The notes beneath the pieces are model-generated. The model saw nothing but the letters and a program-made list of their open reading frames with translations. It did not search any database and was not told the DNA's origin. From positions 62,001 to 126,000 of the forward strand of contig JBEKYM010000003.1 in NCBI GenBank assembly GCA_049510975.1: a DNA stretch of 64,000 nucleotides. Direction: 5' to 3'. This document shows positions 42,191-50,941 of this stretch, one piece after another. Origin of the DNA: JAKACA01 sp049510975 (lineage in GTDB: Bacteria > Actinomycetota > Acidimicrobiia > Acidimicrobiales > Bog-793). Positions within the stretch are counted from its first letter, which is position 1; every line of letters begins with the position of its first letter. The translations under genes were made by a program, and so were the position numbers.

Positions 42191-43395
42191 GACTTCGGGA
42201 GCAGCTTCAGCGCCTGCTGGACGGCCGGGAGGCTGCAGACCGAGGCAGGCTGATCACCGGTCATCTTGCAGATGGCCGCCGTGTAGATGTTGGCTGCCCC
42301 GAGGATCGCCTGACCCACCGTCGTGAGCGGCGTCGACTGGATGTTGTCGATGATGTCCTGCCAGCTCAGCGGGTGCCAACCGAAGACCGTCTGACTGTTC
42401 CCCAAGGTGATCAGGTTGGGGTTGTAGAGACTGCCGGACGAGACGTACTTGCCGGCCCAGTCGAGGAAGGGAATCCCCTGGGTGGTCTGGAAGTACGGCG
42501 CGCTGTCGTAGGTCTGGAACAGCTTGGCTTGTGCCGGGGTGGCGCCGGGTTTGATGGGCGTGTAGTTGTCGTTCGGGCAGGCGTTGCTGACCAAGGCGAC
42601 GGCGCAGACGTTGGAGACGAGCTCGACGGGGTCGAACACGAGGTAGGGGCTCGTGTACGTCGCCTTGGCGAAGCTCCAGGTCCGCGTGTTCGCGAAGCTG
42701 TCCTCGGGTGACGACCCGATGATCCCGAGGCCCTTGAACGTCCCGAAACGGCTCAGGGCGATGATGAGCGGCCAGCGAGAGGCGGCACAGTAGGGGCAGT
42801 ACTCCGCCCCCATGTAGAGCAGCTCGGGCTTCTTCTTGCCCCCGACCGTTGCCGTCAGCGGCGGTTGCTTCGGAGTAGCGACGAAGACGGAGGGGCTTTC
42901 CTGCCCGTTGCCGGTGCCGCCGGCGTTGAGCTGGGCGTTCGACACCGTCGTGACGGCGGTGACGTAGGACGCCGGAGCCGTCTTGAAGGTGATCGGGCTG
43001 CCGACCTTGCCGGTCGTAGTCGAACCGCCGAGCGTGGAGATGAGGATGATGACGACGATGGCGAGGACGACGAACGCCCCGCCGAAGATGCCCGCCGTCT
43101 TTCCCGTGCTGCGTTGCTGCTGCCGCCGGCGGCGGGGGTCGATCTTGGCGCCGGGGCGGTTGCTCCGGGGCGGCGGGCGTTTCGAGCTCGACTTCGGCTG
43201 GCTGAGACGGTCGCGAGCGCGCTCGTCGGCAGACAGCCGATCCGAGCCGCCACCGTTGCCGGCCGCGCCGCCCGCCGAGGCGGGCTTGGCGGCTGCGGGA
43301 GCACCAGATCTACGGGTCGCCGCCGAACGGTTCCCGGTGCCCGGTGGTCGCCGATTGCCGCTCCCGGGCTTGCGGGGTGTCCCGCTGTTCGCCAT
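42187..43395 (-). CDS. Membrane-anchored DUF929 thioredoxin-like protein
   Basis: A 402-residue protein with a basic, low-complexity cytoplasmic N-terminus (1-100), one membrane helix (102-121) and an extracytoplasmic domain. The domain has ELLYMGAEYCPYCAASRWPLIIALSRFG with a C200-P-Y-C203 redox motif, and resembles DUF929. It lacks a signal peptide cleavage site, so it stays tethered. Coupled by a 4-base overlap to VKOR; the likely role is thiol oxidation of exported proteins, with VKOR recharging it. The C-terminal extra cysteines (NVCAVALVSNAC, AICKMTGDQPASVC) may be structural disulfides. Confidence 0.82.
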   Translation of the reverse strand: MANSGTPRKPGSGNRRPPGTGNRSAATRRSGAPAAAKPASAGGAAGNGGGSDRLSADERARDRLSQPKSSSKRPPPRSNRPGAKIDPRRRRQQQRSTGKTAGIFGGAFVVLAIVVIILISTLGGSTTTGKVGSPITFKTAPASYVTAVTTVSNAQLNAGGTGNGQESPSVFVATPKQPPLTATVGGKKKPELLYMGAEYCPYCAASRWPLIIALSRFGTFKGLGIIGSSPEDSFANTRTWSFAKATYTSPYLVFDPVELVSNVCAVALVSNACPNDNYTPIKPGATPAQAKLFQTYDSAPYFQTTQGIPFLDWAGKYVSSGSLYNPNLITLGNSQTVFGWHPLSWQDIIDNIQSTPLTTVGQAILGAANIYTAAICKMTGDQPASVCSLPAVQQALKLLPKS

Positions 43396-43531
43396 CTTGG
43401 TGAGATTCCCTTCGTGGTGTTGCGAGTGGCCTCGTCAACCACAGGCCTTCGCCGGTTTGCGCCCCATGAGGTTACATGCCTGCCAACACCGAGGGCACGT
43501 CGCCCTCGCAGCGGGAACAGAGGGACGTACC

Positions 43532-43537
43532 TAGGCT
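43532..43537 (+). promoter_or_regulatory. Candidate -10 (TAGGCT) for the membrane protein pair
   Basis: TAGGCT ends 6 bases before the GTG at 43544, consistent with leaderless transcription. Hexamer plus CGCC is identical to that before the gene at 34843. No -35 is evident. Confidence 0.35.
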
Positions 43538-43543
43538 CGCCCT

Positions 43544-43957
43544 GTGCATCGTCGCCGCCTGAGCTGGGCTCTTGGTCTCGCCCTGGCCGCCGGGCTCGCC
43601 GACTGCGTCGTTGATGCCCCAGCCCGGCCGTTCACGCTCCGAGCAGATGTCACGACGGCGATCGGAATCGCCGGAGTCCTCCTCCTCGGGGCCTTCGGGC
43701 GACGGCGGGCACGGGAGGCATCGCCGCCGGCCGGGGAGCCCGTGGCGCCTGCAGTGGGCCGTCCGGCCAAGCTCGCCTGGGCGACGCTGGCCGTAGCGGT
43801 GGCGAGCCTCGAGCTCGGCAACTTCGTCGCCTCTCCCCGCAGCCAGCATCCGACGATCAGCTCGCTGCTCGCCGTCGCCGAAGGTCACGAAGTCTGGCGG
43901 GCCCTGCTGTTCGCCGCCTGGCTCGCAGTCGGCTGGTGGCTGTGGGGACCCTCGTGA
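43544..43957 (+). CDS. Hypothetical membrane protein
   Basis: I do not recognise this 137-residue protein. It shows three hydrophobic stretches: near residues 8-20, 38-50 (TTAIGIAGVLLLGAFG) and 115-133 (EVWRALLFAAWLAVGWWLWG), with an Arg-rich loop between. The next gene overlaps its stop by 4 bases (GTGA), so the two are coupled and may form a complex. GTG at 43544, with TAGGCT 6 bases before it. Confidence 0.6.
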   Translation: MHRRRLSWALGLALAAGLADCVVDAPARPFTLRADVTTAIGIAGVLLLGAFGRRRAREASPPAGEPVAPAVGRPAKLAWATLAVAVASLELGNFVASPRSQHPTISSLLAVAEGHEVWRALLFAAWLAVGWWLWGPS

Positions 43958-44148
43958 GGACGCTCTCCCTCGCGCTGTGGAGCGGCCTTGCAGCCGTCGC
44001 CCTCGTGCTCGAGGTGGCCGGTCGGCGCAGGCTCGCCGGCCTCGCTCCCCTCGGCCAAGTGCTCCGGGCCTTGTGCACGGCCATGCCGGCTCGCATCGGC
44101 CTGTTTCTCGTGTGGGCGTGGCTCGGCTGGCACCTCTTCGCCCGCTGA
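43954..44148 (+). CDS. Small hypothetical membrane protein
   Basis: A 64-residue protein of unknown function with two hydrophobic helices (TLSLALWSGLAAVALVLEVAG and ARIGLFLVWAWLGWHLFAR) around an Arg-rich loop. Translation from the GTG at 43954 overlaps the previous stop codon; the longer frame from 43936 is less likely. Resembles small two-helix actinobacterial membrane proteins that accompany a partner. Confidence 0.55.
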   Translation: MRTLSLALWSGLAAVALVLEVAGRRRLAGLAPLGQVLRALCTAMPARIGLFLVWAWLGWHLFAR

Positions 44149-44268
44149 CTGCCCCGGTGCCGTCGCCGGCGCCGCCAGACGAATCTCGATCGCCCGGCGC
44201 CACCCACCAGGCGAGTGTCGCGCACGCCCGCCGGGCTTGCGTCACCTGCGCTGCCCTCGAGATGCCAC

Positions 44269-44310
44269 AAGGCGCCGGGCCCTCCCCCGAGGGGGAAGAT
44301 CCGGCGCCTT
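44269..44310. terminator. Nested hairpin terminator
   Basis: AAGGCGCCGG at 44269-44278 pairs exactly with CCGGCGCCTT at 44301-44310, and within the loop CCCCC pairs with GGGGG. It lies in the 250-base gap between the membrane protein pair and the convergent htrA-like gene and could end both transcripts. The rest of this gap holds no recognisable gene. Confidence 0.65.
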
Positions 44311-44398
44311 GCTCCGGTGCCGCCAGAGCTCGAGTCGATTCGGTGGCTGATCAGGGTTTACTTCACGCTGCGACCGCCACGAGCGTGTCGGGCGACCG

Positions 44399-46159
44399 TC
44401 AGGCGACGGGCCGGGCCCCCAGCGAGATGGTGGCCGAGTGCTTGCCGCCGGAGGGGTCGATCCAGGTCACGTTGACGGACTGGCCGGGCTTGTCCTTGGA
44501 CAGGATCGCTCCGAGAGCCACGGGAGTGGCAACCGAAGTGCCGTTGACGGCCGTGATCACGTCGCCTTCCTTCAGGCCGGACTGCACCGCCGGCGTGCCC
44601 TGGAGGATGCCGGCGACATAGGCGCCCTTGTTCGTTCCCGGCGTCGGGTACTGCGCACCGAAGATGCCGGTGGGAGCGGCCTCCGCCTGAGCGATCGTGA
44701 TGACTTCGACTCCGATGAAGCCCTTGTTGTTGATCAGGACCGACGAACTGCCCTTGCCCTGCTGGATCTGCTGGGCGATGGCGATGGCCTCGTTGATCGG
44801 GATGGCGAATCCGATGTTCGTGGCCGCCTGTGTGGAGCTGCCCGATGCGGCGGCGGTGTCCATGCCGATGACCTGTCCGGCGGCGTTCACGAGCGGGCCG
44901 CCCGAGTTGCCCGGGTTGATGGGGGCGTCGGTCTGGATGAGGCCGCTCAGGTTCTCGGTCACTCCGGTTCCTTCATCACTGGCCGAGATGGAGCGCCCGA
45001 GGGCCGACACGATGCCCTGGGTCACGGTCGGCGGGCCCTTCAGGTCAAGCGCGTTGCCGATGGCGACGACCGGATCGCCCACTTGCAGGCTCGAGGAGTT
45101 GCCGATCGACACCGTCGAGAGGCCGGAGGCGCCCACGAGCTGCACGAGAGCGACGTCCTGCTTGGTGTCGGTTCCGAGCACCCGAACCTTGTAGGTGGTG
45201 CCCTTGCCGTCGATCTGGGCCGTGATCGAGGTCCCGTCCGCGATGACGTGGTTGTTCGTGAGGACTTCGCCGTTCGACGTGAGGATCATGCCGGTGCCGG
45301 CCGCCTCCTCGCCGCTCGACTGGTCGATCGAGGTGATGTCCACGACGGCAGGGTCGACTTTGGCAGCGATGGCGGACACGTTGATCTTGGCGTTGGTGCC
45401 GGGGCTGCCCGAATTCGACGGCGACGGGATCGGTTGGGTCGCCGTCGTCTGTGCTTTGGTCGGGCTGGACGACTTGCCGATGAGCACGCCACCGCCGATC
45501 GCGGCCAGCAGGACGACGGCTCCGAGGGCACCGACGAGCACGCGGCGCGATCGACCGGGCTTTGCGCCAGGCGTCGCCGGCTCCGGATCACCCTCAGGGA
45601 ACCCGTATCCACCTGGCGCCGGCGGCGGACCGCCCGTCGGTGGCAGACCGCCGCTTCCACCCATCGGCCAGCCCTCTCCGATCTCGATCGGCTGGCCCGG
45701 GGGGGCGCCCGCCGCGCCCGCTGCTGCGGAGCCCGGCACCCAGCTCGGGGTAGCGGGCTGAGGCCAGCCACCCCAGGCAGGCGACTGCGCCTGATAAGGC
45801 CCGAGGGGGTCGGCCGGCGCCGGCATCGGCGCCCAGGCCGCAGTGCCGGCAGGTGGCGTCGGGCGGGGTACGTCCGGGTCCGGGTGCGGGGCCGCTGCGC
45901 CGGGCGTCCATGCCGGCATCCCGCTCGGTGGGGTCGAGGGCTGGGCGGCATACGGGTTCCAGCCGCTCTGGGACGGGTCGGGGATCCATCCGCCGACCAC
46001 CGGCGACGCCGACTCGGGCATCGCCGGCTCGGCCGCGGCCGCTTCCGGCTCGGCCGCGGCTGCTTCCGGCGCTGTCGTGGCCTCGGAACCGACCTCAGCC
46101 TCGGGAGAACCGGTCTCGGCCTCCGGAGTTGACTCGGGGCTCTCGAATTCGTTGTCCAT
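44399..46159 (-). CDS. HtrA-like serine protease with PDZ domain
   Basis: A 586-residue membrane-anchored protease. Residues 1-205 are a cytoplasmic, Pro/Ala/Glu-rich region; RRVLVGALGAVVLLAAIGGGVLIG (about 208-232) is the membrane helix; the trypsin-like domain has the triad His in EVLTNNHVIADG, Asp in KQDVALVQL and Ser in NPGNSGGPLVNAAGQ; the C-terminal PDZ domain spans about 490-580 (LKEGDVITAVNGTSV). It degrades or refolds damaged envelope proteins. ATG at 46159; direct repeats upstream may bind a response regulator. Confidence 0.9.
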   Translation of the reverse strand: MDNEFESPESTPEAETGSPEAEVGSEATTAPEAAAAEPEAAAAEPAMPESASPVVGGWIPDPSQSGWNPYAAQPSTPPSGMPAWTPGAAAPHPDPDVPRPTPPAGTAAWAPMPAPADPLGPYQAQSPAWGGWPQPATPSWVPGSAAAGAAGAPPGQPIEIGEGWPMGGSGGLPPTGGPPPAPGGYGFPEGDPEPATPGAKPGRSRRVLVGALGAVVLLAAIGGGVLIGKSSSPTKAQTTATQPIPSPSNSGSPGTNAKINVSAIAAKVDPAVVDITSIDQSSGEEAAGTGMILTSNGEVLTNNHVIADGTSITAQIDGKGTTYKVRVLGTDTKQDVALVQLVGASGLSTVSIGNSSSLQVGDPVVAIGNALDLKGPPTVTQGIVSALGRSISASDEGTGVTENLSGLIQTDAPINPGNSGGPLVNAAGQVIGMDTAAASGSSTQAATNIGFAIPINEAIAIAQQIQQGKGSSSVLINNKGFIGVEVITIAQAEAAPTGIFGAQYPTPGTNKGAYVAGILQGTPAVQSGLKEGDVITAVNGTSVATPVALGAILSKDKPGQSVNVTWIDPSGGKHSATISLGARPVA

Positions 46160-46262
46160 CGGACTTCACACTCCTGTGTGCGACGTGCTGCTCGTTGGCG
46201 GCCTGTCTCGCTCTGCTGCACAGCATGGACGAGCCGCCTGAGAGATCTCTGAGAACAAGCTC

Positions 46263-46290
46263 TGGAGTTGTGGTGAGAGTTGTCGAGAGT
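46263..46290 (-). promoter_or_regulatory. Direct repeats upstream of the htrA-like gene
   Basis: On the minus strand ACTCTC at 46285-46290, ACTCTC at 46275-46280 and ACTCCA at 46263-46268 are spaced 10 and 12 bases apart, about one helix turn, about 105-130 bases before the ATG. Such spacing is typical of response-regulator sites, but no consensus is recognised. Confidence 0.3.
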
Positions 46291-46315
46291 CTGGCACCAT
46301 GTCCGCCTGCTGGGA

Positions 46316-46942
46316 TCAGCCCTTCCGCGCCAAGCCGAAACGCGACCGGCGAGGCACCGCAACCGTCTCGACGGCGGCGTCGTCGTCGGGCGGCACCTCC
46401 GACGGCTGGAGGAGGTCCGCCAGAGCCGTCACGAGCTCGTCGATCTCCCGCCAGGTGACCTCGTACTGCTCGGACGTCCCGCCGAACGGGTCGGCGACAT
46501 CGTCGAGCCAGGAGTCGCCGAGGAGCTCGGCCGGCTCGCGGTCTTCGTGCAGGCGAGCCAGGAACGCCTCGACCGTCTCGCCCTCGTCGATACCGCCGGC
46601 TGCGGCGCCCCGGCGAACGATCTCTTTCAGCGTGAATGTCTTCGGCCAGGCGCTGTCGGTCATGAGAGCGGCCTCGCGCAGCTGATGGCGCTCCATCGTG
46701 ATCACGATGTCGGCGCGGTCGAGATCCTCGCCGGTGAGCTGGTGGCTCGTCCGCTCGCTCAGGTCCACCCCGAGCCTGCCGACGAGCTCGACGACCGGCT
46801 CTGGGCTCGTCCGGCCGTCCTCGAGCAGCCCGGCCGACGACACGACGGCTGTCTCGGCGCGCTCGGCCATCTTCTGTCTCATGAGCGCTTCGGCCATGGG
46901 TGACCGGCAGACGTTGGCCGTGCAGACGAACAGGATTTCGAT
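46316..46942 (-). CDS. Low-molecular-weight protein-tyrosine phosphatase, start unusual
   Basis: A roughly 208-residue phosphatase. The P-loop EILFVCTANVCRSPMAEAL has the CX5R nucleophile motif with C7 and R13; the general-acid aspartate is in DDVADPFGG; the C-terminal 35 residues are an acidic, variable tail. No ATG, GTG or TTG exists in frame near the start. ATC at 46942 sits 6 bases after a TACGCT hexamer (46949-46954); a CTG at 46933 is another option, so the N-terminus is uncertain. Likely dephosphorylates protein tyrosine; sequencing error is possible. Confidence 0.78.
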   Translation of the reverse strand: MEILFVCTANVCRSPMAEALMRQKMAERAETAVVSSAGLLEDGRTSPEPVVELVGRLGVDLSERTSHQLTGEDLDRADIVITMERHQLREAALMTDSAWPKTFTLKEIVRRGAAAGGIDEGETVEAFLARLHEDREPAELLGDSWLDDVADPFGGTSEQYEVTWREIDELVTALADLLQPSEVPPDDDAAVETVAVPRRSRFGLARKG

Positions 46943-47002
46943 CGTCCCAGCGTATCCCGCTCTTGCCGCCCGACGGCCCGGCGGGGCACACTGCCAAGCG
47001 CC

Positions 47003-47776
47003 GTGGGACGACGCCTCCTCTACCAGCTGTCCGACCTCCATCTCGTGAGCGAGGGCCGTCACCGTTCCGGAGCCGATCCCCTCGAGAACCTCGAGCGGGC
47101 CATCGAGCTCATGACGGTCGCGCCCAGCCGCCCCGAGGGCATCGTCCTCACCGGCGATCTCGCCGATTCCGGCGAGCCCGGCGCCTATCGACTGCTGCGA
47201 GCCGCCATGGACCGACTCTCGGTCGCCCTCGCCGCACCGGTCGTGTACGTGCCGGGCAATCACGACCTCCGCAATGGGTTTCGAGGCATCCTCCTCGAAC
47301 AAGCCGACGTCGACGAGACCGCTCCCATCGACCAGATCCACCGCTTCGGCGGGTTGCGCCTGATCTCCCTCGACAGCGTCGTGCCCGGCGTCGACGGCGG
47401 CGAACTGCGCGACGAACAGCTCGAGTGGCTGCGATCCGAGCTCGGCTCTCCGGCGCCCGACGGCACCATCGTCGCCCTCCACCACCCACCGATCAGCTCC
47501 CCGATCCGCTCGATGGCCGCCTTGGCCTTGGCGGAGCCGGAGCGCCTGGCGAGCGCCATCGAGGGCTCCGACGTCTGCCTCGTGATCGCCGGCCACAACC
47601 ACCACGCCTCGAGCGGCATGCTGGCGGGCGTCCCGGTATGGGCAGCGCCTTCGCTCTGCTACCGGTCCCATCCCCTCGTCGAAGACGCCTACGTCCCACT
47701 GCCCGGAAGCGCCTTCACGCGCATCGACGTCGTCGACGGCCGACCGCTCGTCACCGTCGTCCCCGTCCCCCTCTGA
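47003..47776 (+). CDS. Metallophosphoesterase (CpdA-like)
   Basis: A 257-residue calcineurin-like phosphodiesterase. The dinuclear metal motifs are in order: QLSDLHLV, VLTGDLADSG, YVPGNHDLRN, ALHHPPI and IAGHNHHAS. Homologues hydrolyse 3',5'-cAMP or other cyclic phosphodiesters, but specificity cannot be read here. GTG at 47003. Divergent from the tyrosine phosphatase gene. Confidence 0.87.
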   Translation: MGRRLLYQLSDLHLVSEGRHRSGADPLENLERAIELMTVAPSRPEGIVLTGDLADSGEPGAYRLLRAAMDRLSVALAAPVVYVPGNHDLRNGFRGILLEQADVDETAPIDQIHRFGGLRLISLDSVVPGVDGGELRDEQLEWLRSELGSPAPDGTIVALHHPPISSPIRSMAALALAEPERLASAIEGSDVCLVIAGHNHHASSGMLAGVPVWAAPSLCYRSHPLVEDAYVPLPGSAFTRIDVVDGRPLVTVVPVPL

Positions 47777-47871
47777 GCCGTGAGCCGCTGAGGCTGCCGG
47801 GGGCGCCCCCGATGGACGACGAGCGAACTGAGTAGTGTCGCCAGGGAGAACGCGCCGATAGGGGGACCCCA

Positions 47872-49827
47872 ATGGCCATCGACACAGCTGCGCCGGCACC
47901 ACAACGGCCGCACGGGCCGGGACTCGTCGAGGGCCTCTGGCGACGGCAGCTCGAGCACTACCCCGACACGGGTCGGAGGGCGTCCTACCTCGGCATCGTC
48001 GTCATCGCCTCGATCATGCTGTACTACGAGCTCTACATCCAAGGTGCCGTCGCCACCAACATCATCCACCAGTACGGGATGAGCTTTCGGTACTTCGTGT
48101 TCGTCTCGGTCATCGGCAACCTCGTGGGTGCCTTCGCCTCGCTGGCCGCAGGACTGGCCGACCGTTGGGGACGAGCAAACCTCGTCGCCTATGGGCTGGC
48201 GCTCACCGGTGTGCTGATCTGTTTCGGGCTGCCGAACGCCTCGAGCAAGGGTGTGTATCTCATCCTGTTCGCCTTCGTGAGCCTCGTCGAAGGCGTCGTG
48301 CTCGTGGCTACGCCCGCCCTCATCCGTGACTTCTCACCGCAGTTGGGGCGGGCACAGGCGATGGGTTTCTGGACGCTCGGGCCCGTGATCGGCAGCCTCG
48401 TGGTCACCGAGGTCTCGAGCCACACGCTCGCCACCCACACCGACTGGCAGTACCAGTTCCGCCTCTGCGGGCTCGCCGGCCTCGTCGTCTTCCTCATCGC
48501 CGTCGTCGGTCTGCGAGAGCTCTCGCCGCGCCTTCGCGACCAGCTGATGGTGAGCATGCACGACCGCGAGCTCATCGAGGCGCGAGCTGCGGGCATCGAT
48601 ACCGAGCAAGCGCTCACCGGGCACTGGCGGCAGATGCTGCGCTTCGACATCGTCGGCCCCGCCTTTGCCATCAGCGTGTTCCTGCTCTTCTATTACATCG
48701 CCGTCGGGTTCTTCGTCGTGTACTACGCCACGAACTTCGGGTATTCGCCGGCCCGTGCCAACAGCCTTGCCAACTGGTACTGGATCTCCAATGCCATCGC
48801 CCTCGTGACGGCCGGCTTCCTCTCGGACCGCTTGCGGGTACGCAAGCCGTTCATGGTGATCGGGGCGGTCGCGAGCGCCGTCGGCGTGGCCATCTTCGCC
48901 ATGAAGGCCACCCAGCCCCACACGAGCTACTCGACGTTCGGCTTGCTCCTCATCCTCATCTCGGCCGGCAGCGGGCTCGCCTACTGCGGCTGGATGGCGG
49001 CCTTCACCGAAACCGTCGAGAAACACAACCCGGCCGCAACCGCCACAGGCCTTGCCGTCTGGGGCTGGACGATCCGCATGATCGTGACGATCTCGCTCGT
49101 CGGCCTCACGTTTGCCATCAGCGCTGCCAACGTCCTTGTCGACAACGGGCCGACGGCACAGGCCATCCAAGCCAAGTACCCGAGCCAGGTGGCCACGCTG
49201 TCGCTCGTCGACCCGGCGACCCTGACGGCACTCAATGCCAACCCGAACGACGTGGCGGCACAGCTGAAGGCCGCCAGCGAGCTCTCGAAGGTCCCGCTCC
49301 CGATCGTCACCCAGCTCGAGACGCTGAAGACGAAGCACCCCTCCGAGGTGCAGACCCTCTCGGCCATCGACCCGGTGACCCTGGCGGCGCTGCACGCCAA
49401 TGCGCACAACCCGGCCGCCGACGGCAAGGCCATCACCGAGATCGCCGCCCACTTCCACATCTCCTCGGGTGCGGCCACGACTCGCCTGCTGGCCGTGGCC
49501 ACGCTCGGCACGGCAAACCTCAACTTGCTCTTCAAGTACGGCAACACCGTCAACGCGGCGGCGGCACGGCTGCTGGCGGTGAGCGCCACGGTGCCGAAGG
49601 CCGATCTCGCCTACCTGCAGAAGTACGGCACGTCAGTCCAGAACGCCCAGAAGAGCTCGCCCCATCAGTGGCAGCGGTGGTGGTGGATCTGCTTCGCCGG
49701 CCAGGTGCTGTTCCTGCCGTTCGTGTTCCTCTTGACCGGTCGCTGGAGCCCGGGTCGGGCGAAGGAAGACGCCGAAGCCCACGAACTGCTCATCCAGCGG
49801 GAGATGAAGGAGCTGACCGCCGTCTGA
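47872..49827 (+). CDS. MFS transporter with large extracytoplasmic insert
   Basis: A 651-residue major facilitator protein. The N-terminal half has the MFS loop GLADRWGRANLV; the second half has GFLSDRLRVRKPF. Between helix 11 (about 400-420) and helix 12 (about 605-622) lies an insert of about 180 residues, rich in Ala, Thr and Leu, with a duplicated unit (436-460 and 489-513, sharing PS-V-TLS--DP-TL-AL-AN). Normal MFS carriers lack this. The substrate is unknown. AGGGGGACC precedes the ATG at 47872. Confidence 0.85.
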   Translation: MAIDTAAPAPQRPHGPGLVEGLWRRQLEHYPDTGRRASYLGIVVIASIMLYYELYIQGAVATNIIHQYGMSFRYFVFVSVIGNLVGAFASLAAGLADRWGRANLVAYGLALTGVLICFGLPNASSKGVYLILFAFVSLVEGVVLVATPALIRDFSPQLGRAQAMGFWTLGPVIGSLVVTEVSSHTLATHTDWQYQFRLCGLAGLVVFLIAVVGLRELSPRLRDQLMVSMHDRELIEARAAGIDTEQALTGHWRQMLRFDIVGPAFAISVFLLFYYIAVGFFVVYYATNFGYSPARANSLANWYWISNAIALVTAGFLSDRLRVRKPFMVIGAVASAVGVAIFAMKATQPHTSYSTFGLLLILISAGSGLAYCGWMAAFTETVEKHNPAATATGLAVWGWTIRMIVTISLVGLTFAISAANVLVDNGPTAQAIQAKYPSQVATLSLVDPATLTALNANPNDVAAQLKAASELSKVPLPIVTQLETLKTKHPSEVQTLSAIDPVTLAALHANAHNPAADGKAITEIAAHFHISSGAATTRLLAVATLGTANLNLLFKYGNTVNAAAARLLAVSATVPKADLAYLQKYGTSVQNAQKSSPHQWQRWWWICFAGQVLFLPFVFLLTGRWSPGRAKEDAEAHELLIQREMKELTAV

Positions 49828-49843
49828 GCCCCGCAGCCGTTGC

Positions 49844-50935
49844 TCAGACGCCGGCCTCGGCGTAGGTGAGCCACTTGCCCTCGTCGAAGTCGTACAGCTT
49901 GCACTGACGCGAGCTGGCGACGAAGTCCTTGAAACGCAGCTTGCTGTCGTGCACGGTGCCCGGGAAGGCCTCCTCGATGGCGGCAGCGGCAGCCTCGAGG
50001 TTGTACATCGGGATGCGCATGTCCACGTGGTGGGGTACGTGCACCATGATCCAGTGCAGGAAGAAGTTGTAGCCGCGGGGCGCCCGCAGGATCGTCGTCC
50101 CCTCCATCTGACCGCGGAACTTGGTCCACTCCGAACGCTTCCACCAGCGGATGTCCGGCTGGACGTGGTGCACGTGCACGAACGAGCCGATCATGTACTG
50201 AAAACCCAGGAACGGCAGCACGAGCACGCGGGCCACGAGCCAGATCGTGCCGGCGACGGTGCCGGTCATCTCGGCTCCGAGCCAGCTCAGCAAGCCGGCG
50301 CTCACGAGCAAGAAACCCAACACGGCGAAACGGTCCCGTCGCACGAGCCGGGCCCACCGGTGAGGGGGCTTGCCCACGATCATCTTCGACCACCACACCT
50401 GGTGCATGTAGTACAGGCCGGCGCCGGCCCACGACCACTCGATGCGGTGCAGCAACCGAGCCGGACGCGACATGGCGGCGAACTCCTCGGGCGTGACGGG
50501 GTGCCAGACGAAGTCGAAGCCCTGGCGGACGGTGTAGGAGTGGTGGATGCGGTTGTGCCCGAGAATCCACCCCTCGTAGACGTGCAGGCCAGGCAGCATG
50601 GCGATGTGACCGACGACCGAGTTCATCCGCTTGGTCTTGAACAGTGCTCCGTGGGCCGAGTCGTGGCCGACGATGAACAGCGCGGCCACGAAGATCGAGG
50701 CCGCCGCCGCCAGGGCGAGGGCGCCCGGGACGTTCGGGACGAAGATCAAGGCGGCAACAAGACCCAGGTAGATCACGAGATCTCGGAAGAAGTACGCCAT
50801 TCCCTTCCAGGTCGGGTTCTCGTAGACCGACTTGGGCAGGATGTCGAGAACGGGCTTGAGCGACCCACTTCGTGCTGCCGGTGCGTCCGCCTCGTCCGCA
50901 TCGGGGGCAGCCTTCGTCATCTCCTGAAGAGTCAC
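49844..50935 (-). CDS. Membrane fatty acid desaturase/hydroxylase
   Basis: A 363-residue di-iron membrane enzyme. Three histidine boxes are visible: HDSAH near residue 90, HNRIHH near 126, and HVPHHVD near 298, plus FVHVHH near 254. Four hydrophobic helices lie between them. It introduces double bonds (or hydroxyl groups) into acyl chains using O2. The GTG at 50935 is the start: TAGGCT lies 6 bases before it and gives a leaderless transcript; the ATG at 50920 is too close to its AGGAG. The promoter contains an operator palindrome. Confidence 0.87.
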   Translation of the reverse strand: MTLQEMTKAAPDADEADAPAARSGSLKPVLDILPKSVYENPTWKGMAYFFRDLVIYLGLVAALIFVPNVPGALALAAAASIFVAALFIVGHDSAHGALFKTKRMNSVVGHIAMLPGLHVYEGWILGHNRIHHSYTVRQGFDFVWHPVTPEEFAAMSRPARLLHRIEWSWAGAGLYYMHQVWWSKMIVGKPPHRWARLVRRDRFAVLGFLLVSAGLLSWLGAEMTGTVAGTIWLVARVLVLPFLGFQYMIGSFVHVHHVQPDIRWWKRSEWTKFRGQMEGTTILRAPRGYNFFLHWIMVHVPHHVDMRIPMYNLEAAAAAIEEAFPGTVHDSKLRFKDFVASSRQCKLYDFDEGKWLTYAEAGV

Positions 50936-50941
50936 AGAGCC

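Noticed and set aside
43396..43543. Possible small gene in the gap before the membrane pair
   Set aside because: No frame with start, ribosome-binding site and plausible protein was found in these 148 bases.
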